In this document: piece after piece, positions 25,845 to 35,134 of the stretch
How the letters are laid out: each line of letters starts with the position of its first letter
How positions within the stretch are numbered: the first letter of the stretch is position 1
Assembly (NCBI RefSeq): GCF_023715415.1
Contig: NZ_JAMBOB010000002.1
Location: 496,001 to 560,000, forward strand
Direction of reading: 5' to 3'
DNA length: 64,000 nucleotides
Origin: Neobacillus niacini
GTDB lineage: Bacteria > Bacillota > Bacilli > Bacillales > Cytobacillaceae
Position numbers and translations under genes: made by a program
The notes under the pieces: model-generated
Databases searched by the model: none
Seen by the model: only the letters and a program-made list of their open reading frames with translations
What the model was told of the DNA's origin: nothing

Positions 25845-26411
25845 TTAATTCATCTTAGAATTGTATTTTTTACTTCGTGCTAATTTGTTGCACAGGTAAA
25901 ACAAGAATACGTATACAGGGAATGAATATATTGAGTTCCAATGTAAAGGCTCATATACTTTAAAAAACAGTGCTAATGGTTCTCCTATTAATGTAACCAA
26001 TAATGCATAAATGATTGCCTTTTTAATTGGTGACCATTTAGGCTTCATCTCAATTAAAAACATTGCAGAAACGGGTAATAGGGTAAGATCCCAAGGGGTG
26101 TCGCCGGGTATAAATGGAAATACGTCGTAGGGATATATCCAAAGTCCTAGTTGCACTCCAATGGAGTCCATTAATAAAGCTATTAATGCCATAAATAAAC
26201 CTGCACGAAATATGTCACCAGTATAGTTTTTATTATGGAATTTCCACCACATATACCAAGGAATTAGCCCCAGAAAAATTCCTACCCACCATCTAGGTGA
26301 AAGAAAAACGAAATCATACCATTTTTCTTTAAGTAAATCATTGGCTTCTTGATATTTTATGTATGCTTTTAACATTTCAGCAGTTACTTTTTGAGGATCC
26401 AATAACATCAC
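25845..26411 (-). CDS. CBO0543-family membrane protein
   Basis: 188 residues. The N-terminal amphipathic region (1-35) precedes about four or five helices. The conserved SPRWWVGIFLGLIPWYMWWKF and the acidic-aromatic loop IYPYDVFPFIPGDTPWDLTLLPV match the Bacillus/Clostridium CBO0543 family of unknown function. The next upstream gene, at 26631 on the same strand, encodes a similar sized membrane protein. No signal peptide cleavage is expected. Confidence 0.75.
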   Translation of the reverse strand: MMLLDPQKVTAEMLKAYIKYQEANDLLKEKWYDFVFLSPRWWVGIFLGLIPWYMWWKFHNKNYTGDIFRAGLFMALIALLMDSIGVQLGLWIYPYDVFPFIPGDTPWDLTLLPVSAMFLIEMKPKWSPIKKAIIYALLVTLIGEPLALFFKVYEPLHWNSIYSFPVYVFLFYLCNKLARSKKYNSKMN

Positions 26412-26630
26412 TCACTCTAATTAGATTTCACTAATATATTTTGGATATATCAAAAATATATTCATACGATTAATGAACAATTCATCTATTGTGAAGAATT
26501 GCACTTAAGCTTAAACGGTGATTTAGTTAAACAAGTAAACTGTTGCATTTCAGTAATATTTAGCTATTAGAGTTTCTATTAGCACTTTTATTACTACTTA
26601 AAGTTATAGAGAAAATAAAGAAATCCAGTT

Positions 26631-27089
26631 TCATTCACTGGATTTTGTTCTAGATATGAATAAATGGTATGGATAAATAACAAGAGCAAAACAAATCGAA
26701 ACGAAAAAAACGTGTTTCGATTTAAAATTAACTAATTTATAGATCTTTAATTTTTGCATTAACCAGTTAATCGGATAAGCAAGAAATAAATCCATAAGCG
26801 TATTTGTCAAAAGATATATCCAGAATTTCCCGAAAGTTAAACGAAAAATCCAAATGGTGCCAATAAAGAATGGTCCTAATATGAAGCATAAATCATTAAA
26901 AACTTTATTTAGTAATCCTCCTTTCACTGTCCACCATTTAAAAGGAACAGATAACATACAATTAATAGAGACAAGCAAGGACGCAAAGATTGCAACAGGT
27001 GTATACTTTTTAAACACAGTTTTTGGAATAAAGAAAACAGTTAACCACGGTATTAATAAAAGACCAATTCTAATTATAGCCACAAACAT
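26631..27089 (-). CDS. multi-pass membrane protein, CBO0543-like size
   Basis: 152 residues from ATG 27089, chosen for the strong AAGGAG upstream; the frame is open for another 43 codons, but that part has no site and no family look. Four or five helices, including IIRIGLLLIPWLTVFFIPK and ILGPFFIGTIWIFRLTFG. Charged loops are basic. It is probably a member of the same loose group of Bacillus membrane proteins as the gene at 25845. Function unknown. Confidence 0.65.
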   Translation of the reverse strand: MFVAIIRIGLLLIPWLTVFFIPKTVFKKYTPVAIFASLLVSINCMLSVPFKWWTVKGGLLNKVFNDLCFILGPFFIGTIWIFRLTFGKFWIYLLTNTLMDLFLAYPINWLMQKLKIYKLVNFKSKHVFFVSICFALVIYPYHLFISRTKSSE

Positions 27090-27356
27090 TTTAATACTCC
27101 TTAGCTGTTTTCCTTTATATTGCTTATAACAGGAAAAAATATACTTTTGTTCTTTGTATAAAAATTTAGGCAGGTCGAAAAATTTTGTGCAAGTGAACGG
27201 AGAATGGTCCTTGTTCAAATAACGGGTACTTTAATAAAAAATTTAGGGGCATTTTTGGAGCTTTATTTCATTTTTCATTATTTCGCATTTGAGTGCTTTA
27301 ATTGCAAGTGAGGTATTATTAATTTAATAGTTTAAAATAGAAAGGGAGTGTTTTTT

Positions 27357-27701
27357 GTGATTAATTATAATGAGAAGACTTTTGTTTCAACTGAAAATAG
27401 TTCAAACGGTGAAGTTTCTGATAAAACCTACTTTAAATATAAACAAGAAGGAAATATACTTTCAGCAACATATAGTGGAGGCGAAATCGTAAAAGGAACA
27501 CTAATTGGAATTGTTAAAGAAAATGGGAGTTTAGAATTTAGGTATAATCATGTAAATAGAAAAAATGAAATTCGAGGCGGAAAATGTTCTTCTTCTCCTG
27601 AAATATTAAGCGATGGTCGAATTAGGCTATATGAAAAGTGGCAATGGCTTGATGTTGAGAGAACTGAAGGAAATTCAATTATTGAGGAAGTTTTACTATA
27701 A
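27357..27701 (+). CDS. small conserved beta-rich protein (often misnamed N-acetylglutamate synthase)
   Basis: 114 residues from GTG 27357, with AAAGGGAG upstream. The alternating pattern ([27 protein letters not shown] and [19 protein letters not shown]) suggests a lipocalin-like beta barrel. Databases commonly label this Bacillus family N-acetylglutamate synthase, but no GNAT or amino-acid-kinase motif is visible, so I would not assign that activity. Cytoplasmic; strong terminator at 27768. Confidence 0.75.
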   Translation: MINYNEKTFVSTENSSNGEVSDKTYFKYKQEGNILSATYSGGEIVKGTLIGIVKENGSLEFRYNHVNRKNEIRGGKCSSSPEILSDGRIRLYEKWQWLDVERTEGNSIIEEVLL

Positions 27702-27767
27702 ACCGTTAATACATATTAAATATCTTCTTCCACAAAAGTGCAGGATGTTTTAGTACAATGTTTCACA

Positions 27768-27811
27768 AAGAAAAGCCGAGCTTCCTAACCAAGGATCTCG
27801 GCTTTTCTTTG
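27768..27811 (+). terminator. Rho-independent terminator
   Basis: AAAGAAAAGCCGAG pairs with CTCGGCTTTTCTTT around a 16-base loop. Confidence 0.88.
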
Positions 27812-27931
27812 TTTAAAACTTTGGGAGTTCGGGTCTTTTCCTGAAACTCTTTTTTGGAGAAGGCATTTAGTGAATAGGATACAACATTTCTTATCAACTT
27901 AAGAAAGAATAAAAGTAGAAGAAGGTGTATT

Positions 27932-29038
27932 ATGGCGAAAAATGGTTATCTGACATTCACCATCATTTCTGTAAGCATAGCATTATTATTAATCTCATCC
28001 TGTAGTCAATTACAAAAAAAAGAGGAATCCATTAAGGCTAAAACTCCTCGTGAAGTTTTAGGTTTTTACACAGAGCAGGAGGGAACGTATCCAGGGTCGC
28101 AACCTACAGTGGACTCGCAATTCGACAATTTGAGCAGTATTGCACCCTTTTGGTATAAGCTTGATGATAAGCAACCAGGCAGTCTTATTTCTTCCGTTAC
28201 AGCAGACCATAAAAGGAAAGTGATTCAGAGTGCTCATGAAAAACACTTAAAGGTATATATGCTTGTACATAATCTATTTTATGAAACTGTGGAGAAGGGC
28301 AAGCAAGTAGCGAGTAATGTCCTCACTAACGATGCAAACCGCAATGTTTTCATTCAGAACTTACGCAATGAAATAAATCAGTTTGAATATGACGGTATAA
28401 ATATTGACATGGAAAATTTGTATTTGACTGACCGAGATTCCTTTAGTCTGCTGATAAAAAATTTGTCTGATGTACTAAATTGTGATGGCAAAATAGTTAC
28501 GGTTTCAGTCCCGGCAAACACAGGTGATTCCCGTGCTAATCCCTGGTCACCATGGTTTGATTATGAGAAGCTTGGTCAATATTCAGATCGGTTAGTGATT
28601 ATGACATATGATGAACACAACCCAAGAACAGCACCTGGGTCAACAGCATCAGTCAATTGGACAGAAGCAACGATTCGTTATGCTTTGAAACAGGGAGTAC
28701 CATCATCAAAAATTTTACTCGGTATCGCTGGTTACGGATGGGACTGGGATACAACAACAAACAAAGCCTCGTATAGCTCCTATGCACAGTTAATGGATCA
28801 GAAAACGAACTATAAAGCGAAGGATATATGGGACTCCAGTTCGCAAACGCCTCATTTCAATTACATAGATAATGAACAACATAGCCACCAGGCATGGTTT
28901 GAGAATAGCCATAGTCTGCGGTTTAAGCTAGATCTTGTAGAAAAATTTAACTTAGGAGGAATCGGGATTTGGCGGCTAGGCTTAGAAGATCCTATGTACT
29001 GGAAGACTATACCTGAGAAAATTAAGGTTAAAAAGTGA
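27932..29038 (+). CDS. GH18-family glycosidase lipoprotein
   Basis: 368 residues. The lipobox LISSC (Cys24) anchors it outside the membrane. The GH18 barrel spans about 40-365. The catalytic motif DGINIDMEN ends with the acid Glu161, and MTYDEHN carries the supporting substrate-site residues. Relatives (YaaH/SleL-type, YdhD, YvbX) act on peptidoglycan or cortex glycans. There is no LysM domain here, so attachment is through the lipid. AAGGTG precedes the ATG. Monocistronic. Confidence 0.92.
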   Translation: MAKNGYLTFTIISVSIALLLISSCSQLQKKEESIKAKTPREVLGFYTEQEGTYPGSQPTVDSQFDNLSSIAPFWYKLDDKQPGSLISSVTADHKRKVIQSAHEKHLKVYMLVHNLFYETVEKGKQVASNVLTNDANRNVFIQNLRNEINQFEYDGINIDMENLYLTDRDSFSLLIKNLSDVLNCDGKIVTVSVPANTGDSRANPWSPWFDYEKLGQYSDRLVIMTYDEHNPRTAPGSTASVNWTEATIRYALKQGVPSSKILLGIAGYGWDWDTTTNKASYSSYAQLMDQKTNYKAKDIWDSSSQTPHFNYIDNEQHSHQAWFENSHSLRFKLDLVEKFNLGGIGIWRLGLEDPMYWKTIPEKIKVKK

Positions 29039-29246
29039 TGAAGTAATCCTCTAAATTCGTAAGAAAATTTAAGAAAGACATTGCTAAGGATTAGGAAGAA
29101 TAATACAAATTTATTTACTAAATTGATTTTATGTATTATTCTTTATATATACCTAGATAATCTATATATATAAAATTACTATGTATTATAAGATTAATGT
29201 TTTTGAAAAATGGATTTATAATTAAAAGTTGAATGGAGTGCGCTTA

Positions 29247-29438
29247 ATGGGATTTTATTATTTGTTCATCCTCTTTTTAGGTGTTGTTCTGCTGGGTGGA
29301 GGAACCATTAAATGGGTTGTTTCTCGGTCTGTAAAAAAGGTTTTATATCTGTTTGTTTTTGGAATAGTATTGATTGCTACCTCGTTATTCCTTTTAACTC
29401 CTAGTAGTTCCGAAATTATTTATCATCTTATTCATTAA
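29247..29438 (+). CDS. small two-helix membrane protein
   Basis: 63 residues from ATG 29247 (TGGAGTG upstream). Two hydrophobic helices (about 3-24 and 33-52) joined by a short basic loop (SRSVKK). No family recognised. It stands alone between the GH18 gene and a Nudix gene. Confidence 0.6.
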   Translation: MGFYYLFILFLGVVLLGGGTIKWVVSRSVKKVLYLFVFGIVLIATSLFLLTPSSSEIIYHLIH

Positions 29439-29628
29439 TTAATTTTTAAAAAATCGTTGAATTTCATTTGAACAAATGTTTGTGAAAAAATACTTACCGG
29501 GCCTTTTAATTGTATAAGATTACGCAAAAAAGTCGTTTTCCTTTGTTGAGGAAATCGACTTTTTTAGATTGAGGTTTGCTTTATTATAAAATTTTCTCGC
29601 TTCACCAATGAAATTGCCTAAAGGTTTG

Positions 29629-29652
29629 TTGGGTTCAAATCCCGTGTCTCCT
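29629..29652 (+). other. tRNA 3-prime-end-like fragment
   Basis: TTGGG-TTCAAAT-CCCGT reads like a T-arm and is followed by GTCTCCT in the acceptor position. No 5-prime half is present, so this is not a tRNA gene. It could be an att-site relic of an integrated element or coincidence. The rest of 29439-29843 shows only an incidental minus-strand ORF. Confidence 0.25.
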
Positions 29653-29843
29653 AAAAACCGAATGTTTTTAAAAATGAAATAGAATTTTCCTTTTTGTGAT
29701 AACGTTGCAGTGTTGCTCAAGAAGGTAATACTCATAAATAGGACGAATTATATATGTAGAGCTCTATTTAAAGAGATATCAACACAAATATGTTACCTTG
29801 ATAGGAATTAATCAGCATCCAAAAAATCAAATGAGGTGAAGGA

Positions 29844-30323
29844 TTGTCACACGTAAGAATACGATGTACAGGACTAATAGTCGAAAATAATTCTGTACTT
29901 TTAGTTGAGTATGATGATAATGGGATTCATTATAATTTACCTGGAGGCGGACTTGAGCCAGGTGAAACTATTTTAGAGGGTGTTGCTAGAGAGGTGTTGG
30001 AAGAAACTACAGCACAAGTTGATGTTGGTCCGTTAGCATTAATTTATGAGTTGACCCCGCATAAACAGTCTGGAGATTATAACGTCAATGAGAAGCATGG
30101 ATTGCACCTCATTTTTGAATGTACAGTAAAGAATAATTCAATACCACAATTACCTCAAAATCCAGACCCTCATCAATCGGGCGTTAAATGGGTCCCTCTA
30201 AAAGAACTAGACTCTATATTGCTGATACCGAATATTAATAAGCAAATAAAAGAATATATTCAGAACCAAAGGAATATCGAATTAATTGAGGATTATAGGC
30301 TAGACAGACTCCGATTAGAATAG
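29844..30323 (+). CDS. Nudix hydrolase
   Basis: 159 residues from TTG 29844 (GAGGTGAAGGA upstream). A complete Nudix box runs from GLEPGE to REVLEET (about 37-57), with all metal-binding glutamates. The C-terminal part has GVKWVPLKELDSI, common in ADP-ribose or nucleoside-phosphate hydrolases. Cytoplasmic housecleaning enzyme; exact substrate unknown. Unlike the Nudix stump at 2203 this copy is intact. Confidence 0.93.
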   Translation: MSHVRIRCTGLIVENNSVLLVEYDDNGIHYNLPGGGLEPGETILEGVAREVLEETTAQVDVGPLALIYELTPHKQSGDYNVNEKHGLHLIFECTVKNNSIPQLPQNPDPHQSGVKWVPLKELDSILLIPNINKQIKEYIQNQRNIELIEDYRLDRLRLE

Positions 30324-30489
30324 AAGTAATTCATACATAAGACAGTAATTGAAATTTTCCTAGATCAATAAGAGGGTTGCTACGGCGTTCCTCCTTTATT
30401 GAACTAACGAAGCAGGTTAGTTTAAGTGCAATCCTTCACAAGATTTCCACATATGAAAAATCGACTTTTTTCTATATATTAATTTCATA

Positions 30490-30812
30490 TTATAATTTCT
30501 TATACCATTCATCATCGACAGGTTCTAACCAATCCGTTTCTCCCGGTGTAATTGCTAAGTGTACAAACCAATTGTCTTTTGTCGCACCATGCCAATGTTT
30601 TACAAGCGGTGGAATATTCACCACATCCCCGTTTTGAGTAATTGGGCTGGTTTTCCTTCTTCTTGATACCAACTCTCACCACCTGTAACTAACAAAACTT
30701 GCCCAATTTTATGAGAGTGCCAGTTATTGTGAGCTCCTGGAGCAAAGGTTACATTCTCGAATGATGCATTGAGTGGCGTTGGATCGGTAAACACCATTTG
30801 TAAGTATGCATC
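30490..30812 (-). pseudogene. cupin-domain gene, truncated and frameshifted
   Basis: On the minus strand a cupin is readable in two frames: LQMVFTDPTPLNASFENVTF, then GAHNNWHSHKIGQVLLVTGG (metal motif 1, HxH), then, after a one-base loss near 30636 (AAAACGGGGATG), GDVVNIPPLVKHWHGATKD (motif 2). The frame before the break ends at a TGA. The 5-prime end is missing: upstream of 30812 the sequence becomes an MFS gene on the other strand. Intact relatives are small cupins of the carboxymuconolactone-decarboxylase-associated type. Confidence 0.8.
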
Positions 30813-31604
30813 ACCGATATGGGGGTATCTGCAGGTATGGTAATAGGTGTACCAATCACTACCTTTATTGCTAATGCAACTTCAGTTGAAAATGCGTTGA
30901 TATTCTTTGCTGTCATGAATGCTATAGCATTCATTGGTATATTACTATTTGTACCATCTATGCCTGTTAAGGAGAGAAATTCTTACGGAGCACAATTAAG
31001 CGTATTAAAAAAACCAATTTTATGGCTATCCATTTTTGCTGTGATCTTTATAAATGCGGCAATATTTGGTGTTTACACTTACCTAGCTGAGTATCTTAAA
31101 ATCATAACTAAAATATCAGGGGAAACTATCAGTTTAATGTTAGTTATATTTGGAGTGGCTAGTTTAATAGGAAACCTCGTGGGAGGAACGATCCTTACTA
31201 AAAATGCCATCAAATCTGTAGTGTCTTATCCATTCGCATTAGGAGCTGTTTATATCTTAGTATTCCTAATGGGGACGCTTACTGCACCTATGTTTATCAT
31301 TATTTTGCTATGGGGAATCTTATTTGCTGTTGGTAATAATATTAGTCAATATTGGATTGCGTCTGCAGTTCCAGAAGCTCCTGAATTTGCAAATGGCTTG
31401 TTTCTAGCATTTGGTAGCTTAGGAATAACCATTGGTTCGGCAGTAGGCGGAATGTTTCTATCGGGCATGGGAATCCAAAGCGTATTATTAGCAGGGACCC
31501 TATTCTTGATATTAAGTATAGTATTTATTTTACTGAGAAACACCATGTATAGTTCCAAAAAACAACTTTCTCAACATTCTATGAAAGTTGCCAATAATTC
31601 TTAA
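30813..31604 (+). pseudogene. MFS transporter gene lacking its 5-prime third
   Basis: An open frame of about 262 codons encodes the last seven to eight helices of a DHA1-type MFS transporter (VSAGMVIGVPITTFIANATS onward, ending in KKQLSQHSMKVANNS). A full member has about 390 residues; helices 1-4 and the ribosome site are absent, because the sequence joins a broken cupin gene at about 30812. An internal Met could initiate a half-transporter, but function is doubtful. Confidence 0.78.
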
Positions 31605-31700
31605 TTTATATCCTTGTCCTTTTTCCTTGAGAGGATTGGCAGTTGAAAATGTAAATACCCTAGCCAAGGTTGTTAGGAGAAGAGAAATGGAGGATTTTAA

Positions 31701-32411
31701 ATGTCACAGGATAATAAAAAAGTTGCTTTTGTCACCGGCGGGAATCGAGGAATTGGATATGAGCTGGTTAAACAATTGGCTACGAAAGGGTTTAGGGTTA
31801 TTTTGGCAAGTCGTGACCCAAAGAGGGGTCATGAATCTGCCCAAAAACTTAAGGAGTCAGATCTGGATGTTTCGTTTGTGGTGATGGATGTCGAAAATCA
31901 AGAAAGCATCCGTCAAGCTGCGATTATAGTAAATGAAAGGTATGGAAGATTAGACGTATTGATTAATAATGCTGGCGTGTATCTGGATGAGTATGAAAAG
32001 TTATTGACTATGGACACTTCCATACTTGAGAAAACGATGAGAACTAATTTCTTCGGCGTTTACCATGTCATCCATTCCTTTATTCCGCTCATGAAAAAGC
32101 AAGGCTATGGGAGAATTATTAATGTTTCTTCAGAACTTGGGGCGATGAGAGAAATGTCCGTTCAAGGAACAGGTGCCTATAAGTTGTCTAAGCTTGCCTT
32201 GAATGGATTGACACAATTGGTAGCTGCAGAAATCAAAGGAGACATCAAAATAAACGCAGTCTGTCCGGGATGGGTAAGTTCAGATATGGGTGGACCATCT
32301 GCTCCAAGAACTCCAAAGAAAGCCGCAGAGTCTATCCTCTGGTTAGCGACTATTGGACCTGAAGGACCTGATGGGGGGTTCTTCAGAGATGGAAAACCAA
32401 TTGGTTGGTAA
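31701..32411 (+). CDS. short-chain dehydrogenase/reductase
   Basis: 236 residues. The cofactor loop is VTGGNRGIGYEL (near 11-22), NNAG near 88, catalytic Ser in INVSSELGAM, and YxxxK in GAYKLSKLAL. The basic residue after the second strand (ASRDPKRG) favours NADPH. GGAGGATTTTAA precedes the ATG. It heads a run of three redox genes on the same strand (SDR, aldo-keto reductase, FAD monooxygenase), probably carbonyl detoxification. Each has its own ribosome site. Confidence 0.94.
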   Translation: MSQDNKKVAFVTGGNRGIGYELVKQLATKGFRVILASRDPKRGHESAQKLKESDLDVSFVVMDVENQESIRQAAIIVNERYGRLDVLINNAGVYLDEYEKLLTMDTSILEKTMRTNFFGVYHVIHSFIPLMKKQGYGRIINVSSELGAMREMSVQGTGAYKLSKLALNGLTQLVAAEIKGDIKINAVCPGWVSSDMGGPSAPRTPKKAAESILWLATIGPEGPDGGFFRDGKPIGW

Positions 32412-32523
32412 CATAAAAGTATGAATAAATTGATTTAATGTATAAGTGTGGTTCGTTAGAACCATCTTAGGTCCAAATTTGGTAGTTTTAAAGTTTAATA
32501 ACAAAAGATAGGAGGATTACAAT

Positions 32524-33375
32524 ATGCAAAAAGTAATTTTGAACAATGGTGTGGAGATGCCTATTCTAGGATTTGGTGTTTATCTGATTGAAGATGCAAA
32601 TGAATGTGAACAAAGTGTTTATGATGCTCTTATGGCAGGCTATCGTCTGATTGATACCGCTGCTGCATATCTAAATGAAGAAGCGGTTGGCAGAGCAATC
32701 AAACGGAGTGGCGTGCCAAGAGAGGAAATATTCATTACAACGAAACTTTGGATTCAGGATGCCGGTTATGAGAATACAAAAAAAGCATTTGTAAAATCAC
32801 TTGAAAAATTGCAAGTGGATTATTTGGATTTGTATTTAATTCATCAGCCTTTTGGCGATATATATGGTTCTTGGCGTGCTATGGAAGAATTGTATCGTGA
32901 GGGAAAGATCAGGGCGATCGGAGTGAGCAACTTCAAGATGGACCGTCTGGTAGATTTAATGGATCATAATGAAGTGGTTCCTGCCGTGAACCAGATTGAA
33001 ACGCATCCTTTCACCCAGCAAATTGAAAGTGCTAAATTTATGAAAGAGAACAATGTTCAGATAGAGTCTTGGGGTCCTTTTGCTCAAGGAAAAAACAACA
33101 TTTTCCAGAATGAAGTTTTAGTATCAGTAGCAGAAAAATATAATAAATCCGTTAGTCAGGTGGTTTTACGTTGGTTAACACAAAGAGAAGTCGTTGTGAT
33201 TCCAAAGACTGTTCGTAAAGAAAGAATCATCGAAAACTTCAAAAACTTTGACTTTGAATTAAGCCAAGAGGATATGGAGACGATTGCTACTTTAGATACG
33301 AAAAAGAACCTTATCTTTGATCATAACGATCCTGAAAGCGTTAGAATGATCGGTAACCGTATTTATGATATTTAA
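32524..33375 (+). CDS. aldo/keto reductase
   Basis: 283 residues, the standard AKR5-type length. The catalytic tetrad is visible as [13 protein letters not shown] (Asp, Tyr), Lys in [10 protein letters not shown] and His in [14 protein letters not shown]-binding [14 protein letters not shown] lies near the C-terminus. AGGAGGATTACAAT precedes ATG 32524. It reduces aldehydes or ketones with NADPH in the cytoplasm and fits with the neighbouring SDR. Confidence 0.94.
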   Translation: MQKVILNNGVEMPILGFGVYLIEDANECEQSVYDALMAGYRLIDTAAAYLNEEAVGRAIKRSGVPREEIFITTKLWIQDAGYENTKKAFVKSLEKLQVDYLDLYLIHQPFGDIYGSWRAMEELYREGKIRAIGVSNFKMDRLVDLMDHNEVVPAVNQIETHPFTQQIESAKFMKENNVQIESWGPFAQGKNNIFQNEVLVSVAEKYNKSVSQVVLRWLTQREVVVIPKTVRKERIIENFKNFDFELSQEDMETIATLDTKKNLIFDHNDPESVRMIGNRIYDI

Positions 33376-33523
33376 TGCTCTAATACAACACAATGAAATG
33401 AAGTATGGAAAACCATTTCACAAGTGATTGTTTACTTTAAAAGTAAGCGAACAATCGATATAAATACAATGACAAATTTTTACAAGGTATGAATGGTAGC
33501 AAGTAGGATAAGGAGAAACTGCA

Positions 33524-34684
33524 ATGACTGAAAAAAATGTAGGAAAGGATAATACTCTGATTGAATCAATCAATGACTCTATTACCGAATCTATTCAAGA
33601 AGCAAACGAATCTGCTGTAGTTGTCGGTGCGTCGCTTTCAGGACTAATGGCAGGGATTGCTCTTGCGCGAGCTGGATTAAATGTAACAGTTTTAGAGAGA
33701 GCTGGAGCTAAACCACGTAGTGGCGCTGTTCTTCAAGTTGACAGTGGAGATATTGATCGAACTATAACAGCGAAAGTCTTAAGAAAACTTGCTTCTGGTG
33801 GAATTAAGTCTGTTGAGGCTTGGTCATCTGTACAGTCTCGATTGCGCGCAGAAGCCGAAGCTGATCCTAGAATAGATTTACGTTATGATACTCGCGTTCA
33901 AACTGTTAATCAGGACGACGACTCTGCTTGGATTGTGACGGATAAGGGAGAGACATTCCGCGGAGATATTTTGATTGGTGCTGATGGTCACCGCAGCACG
34001 GTGCGAAGTCATGTTGCACCACATAAACCGGACGCAACTTTCGCGGGATACTTGATATGGGTAGCTATTGTAGATGAGAATGATATCCCTGAAGAACATC
34101 GACCTAGCCGTAATGCCCCGATGACTACTATGCCAGAAGGTATTGGTGACTTTTTACTCGGTTCTATTGTTGCTGGAACAGACGGTTCTCGCGCTCTAGG
34201 ACATAGAAGACTAGGATGGGCTTGGTACGATAACACTCGAAATGATTTGTTACGTCGTCTTGGATGTGTGGAAGGAAACGTTGTGCGACATTCGCTTAAT
34301 GCTCCTGACATTCCAGAACAGACACTGATTGAGCTAGCTGAACAAGCTTCTGTTAGATGGCCTCAACCATGGTTAGACGCGACTCTTAATAGCATTCAAA
34401 CACGTAACCTTATAGGAACACCGATTGCCGAATACGTTCCTGATAATCTTGTGAAAGGACGTATAGCAATCGTTGGAGATGCTGCACATGTACCCACACC
34501 ACTAACTGCATCGGGATTTAATGCTTCATTACAAGATGCTGCTACCTTTGCCGACTGCGTTGCAAAGGGAATTAAAAGATCCGCAGCAGCTGAAGCTCTT
34601 TTGGAATATGAGTCTCTCCGTTTAAAAAATGCACGTCAGATTGTGCAATCTGGACAATCTTTCAGTCGCTCTTTTGGACGATAA
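33524..34684 (+). CDS. FAD-dependent monooxygenase (aromatic hydroxylase family)
   Basis: 386 residues. The Rossmann FAD motif VVGASLSGLMAGIALARAG is at about 37-55, after an unusual Ser/Glu/Asn-rich leader of 35 residues. The DG motif is LIGADGHRSTVRSHV, and the second FAD motif GRIAIVGDAAHVPTPLTASG. The family covers 2,6-dihydroxypyridine- and salicylate-type hydroxylases. It may work with the two reductases upstream in handling an aromatic or quinone, but no ring-cleavage gene is present. Confidence 0.88.
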   Translation: MTEKNVGKDNTLIESINDSITESIQEANESAVVVGASLSGLMAGIALARAGLNVTVLERAGAKPRSGAVLQVDSGDIDRTITAKVLRKLASGGIKSVEAWSSVQSRLRAEAEADPRIDLRYDTRVQTVNQDDDSAWIVTDKGETFRGDILIGADGHRSTVRSHVAPHKPDATFAGYLIWVAIVDENDIPEEHRPSRNAPMTTMPEGIGDFLLGSIVAGTDGSRALGHRRLGWAWYDNTRNDLLRRLGCVEGNVVRHSLNAPDIPEQTLIELAEQASVRWPQPWLDATLNSIQTRNLIGTPIAEYVPDNLVKGRIAIVGDAAHVPTPLTASGFNASLQDAATFADCVAKGIKRSAAAEALLEYESLRLKNARQIVQSGQSFSRSFGR

Positions 34685-34785
34685 ATGCGGAAATTAGAAT
34701 AGAGGTAGAGTGAGACTTTGTTAAAAAGGAAACAAGAGAAAATACCTAATGAATAATAGGTATATGTTTAGTAATAGAAGTAGAT

Positions 34786-34874
34786 CGTGAAGTATTTTAC
34801 TTAAACTAAAGGGTGCGATTCTTCCATAATGAGGTTCGCTTTTTCCTTATTGAAGTAACGAAGCAGGTTAGTCC
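34786..34874 (+). repeat. dispersed ~90-bp repeat (GTGAAG...GCAGGTTAGT), copy 1
   Basis: Begins GTGAAGTATTTTACTTAAAC and ends TTGAAGTAACGAAGCAGGTT. Related copies are at 36521 and 39668; partial ones are at 26490 (GTGAAGAATTGCACTTAA), 30397-30440 and 1812. The remainder of the 34685-35134 gap holds only this repeat and a terminator. Confidence 0.6.
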
Positions 34875-35016
34875 AAGAAGATGGTGCAAAACTCTCTTCT
34901 TTTATTAATGTTTCAAACTATTAAAAGTCGAAAAAAATTTTTACTAAGGTGTTCAATTTTTTGAGTAGGAACATTTGAAATAATTCCTTAAGTAAGCATT
35001 TATTGATGGACGACAC

Positions 35017-35041
35017 AAAACCCCTTGTGAGCCAAGGGGTT
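35017..35041 (-). terminator. terminator for the beta-propeller gene
   Basis: AACCCCTTG pairs with CAAGGGGTT; on the minus strand it is followed by TTTTG. Confidence 0.75.
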
Positions 35042-35134
35042 AATTGTAGTTGGTTTTCGATAGGAATGGTTATGTTAACTTCACATGTATAACATAAACA
35101 TCATGAAAAAAGAGAGGGCGCAAAATAGAACCCT

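Noticed and set aside
29520..29735. 71-codon minus-strand ORF
   Set aside because: No ribosome site or recognisable family; it crosses the tRNA-like fragment and reads through low-complexity AT-rich DNA.
31588..31884. 98-codon frame overlapping the start of the SDR gene
   Set aside because: It runs in another frame across the ribosome site and first third of the SDR, whose motifs are unmistakable.
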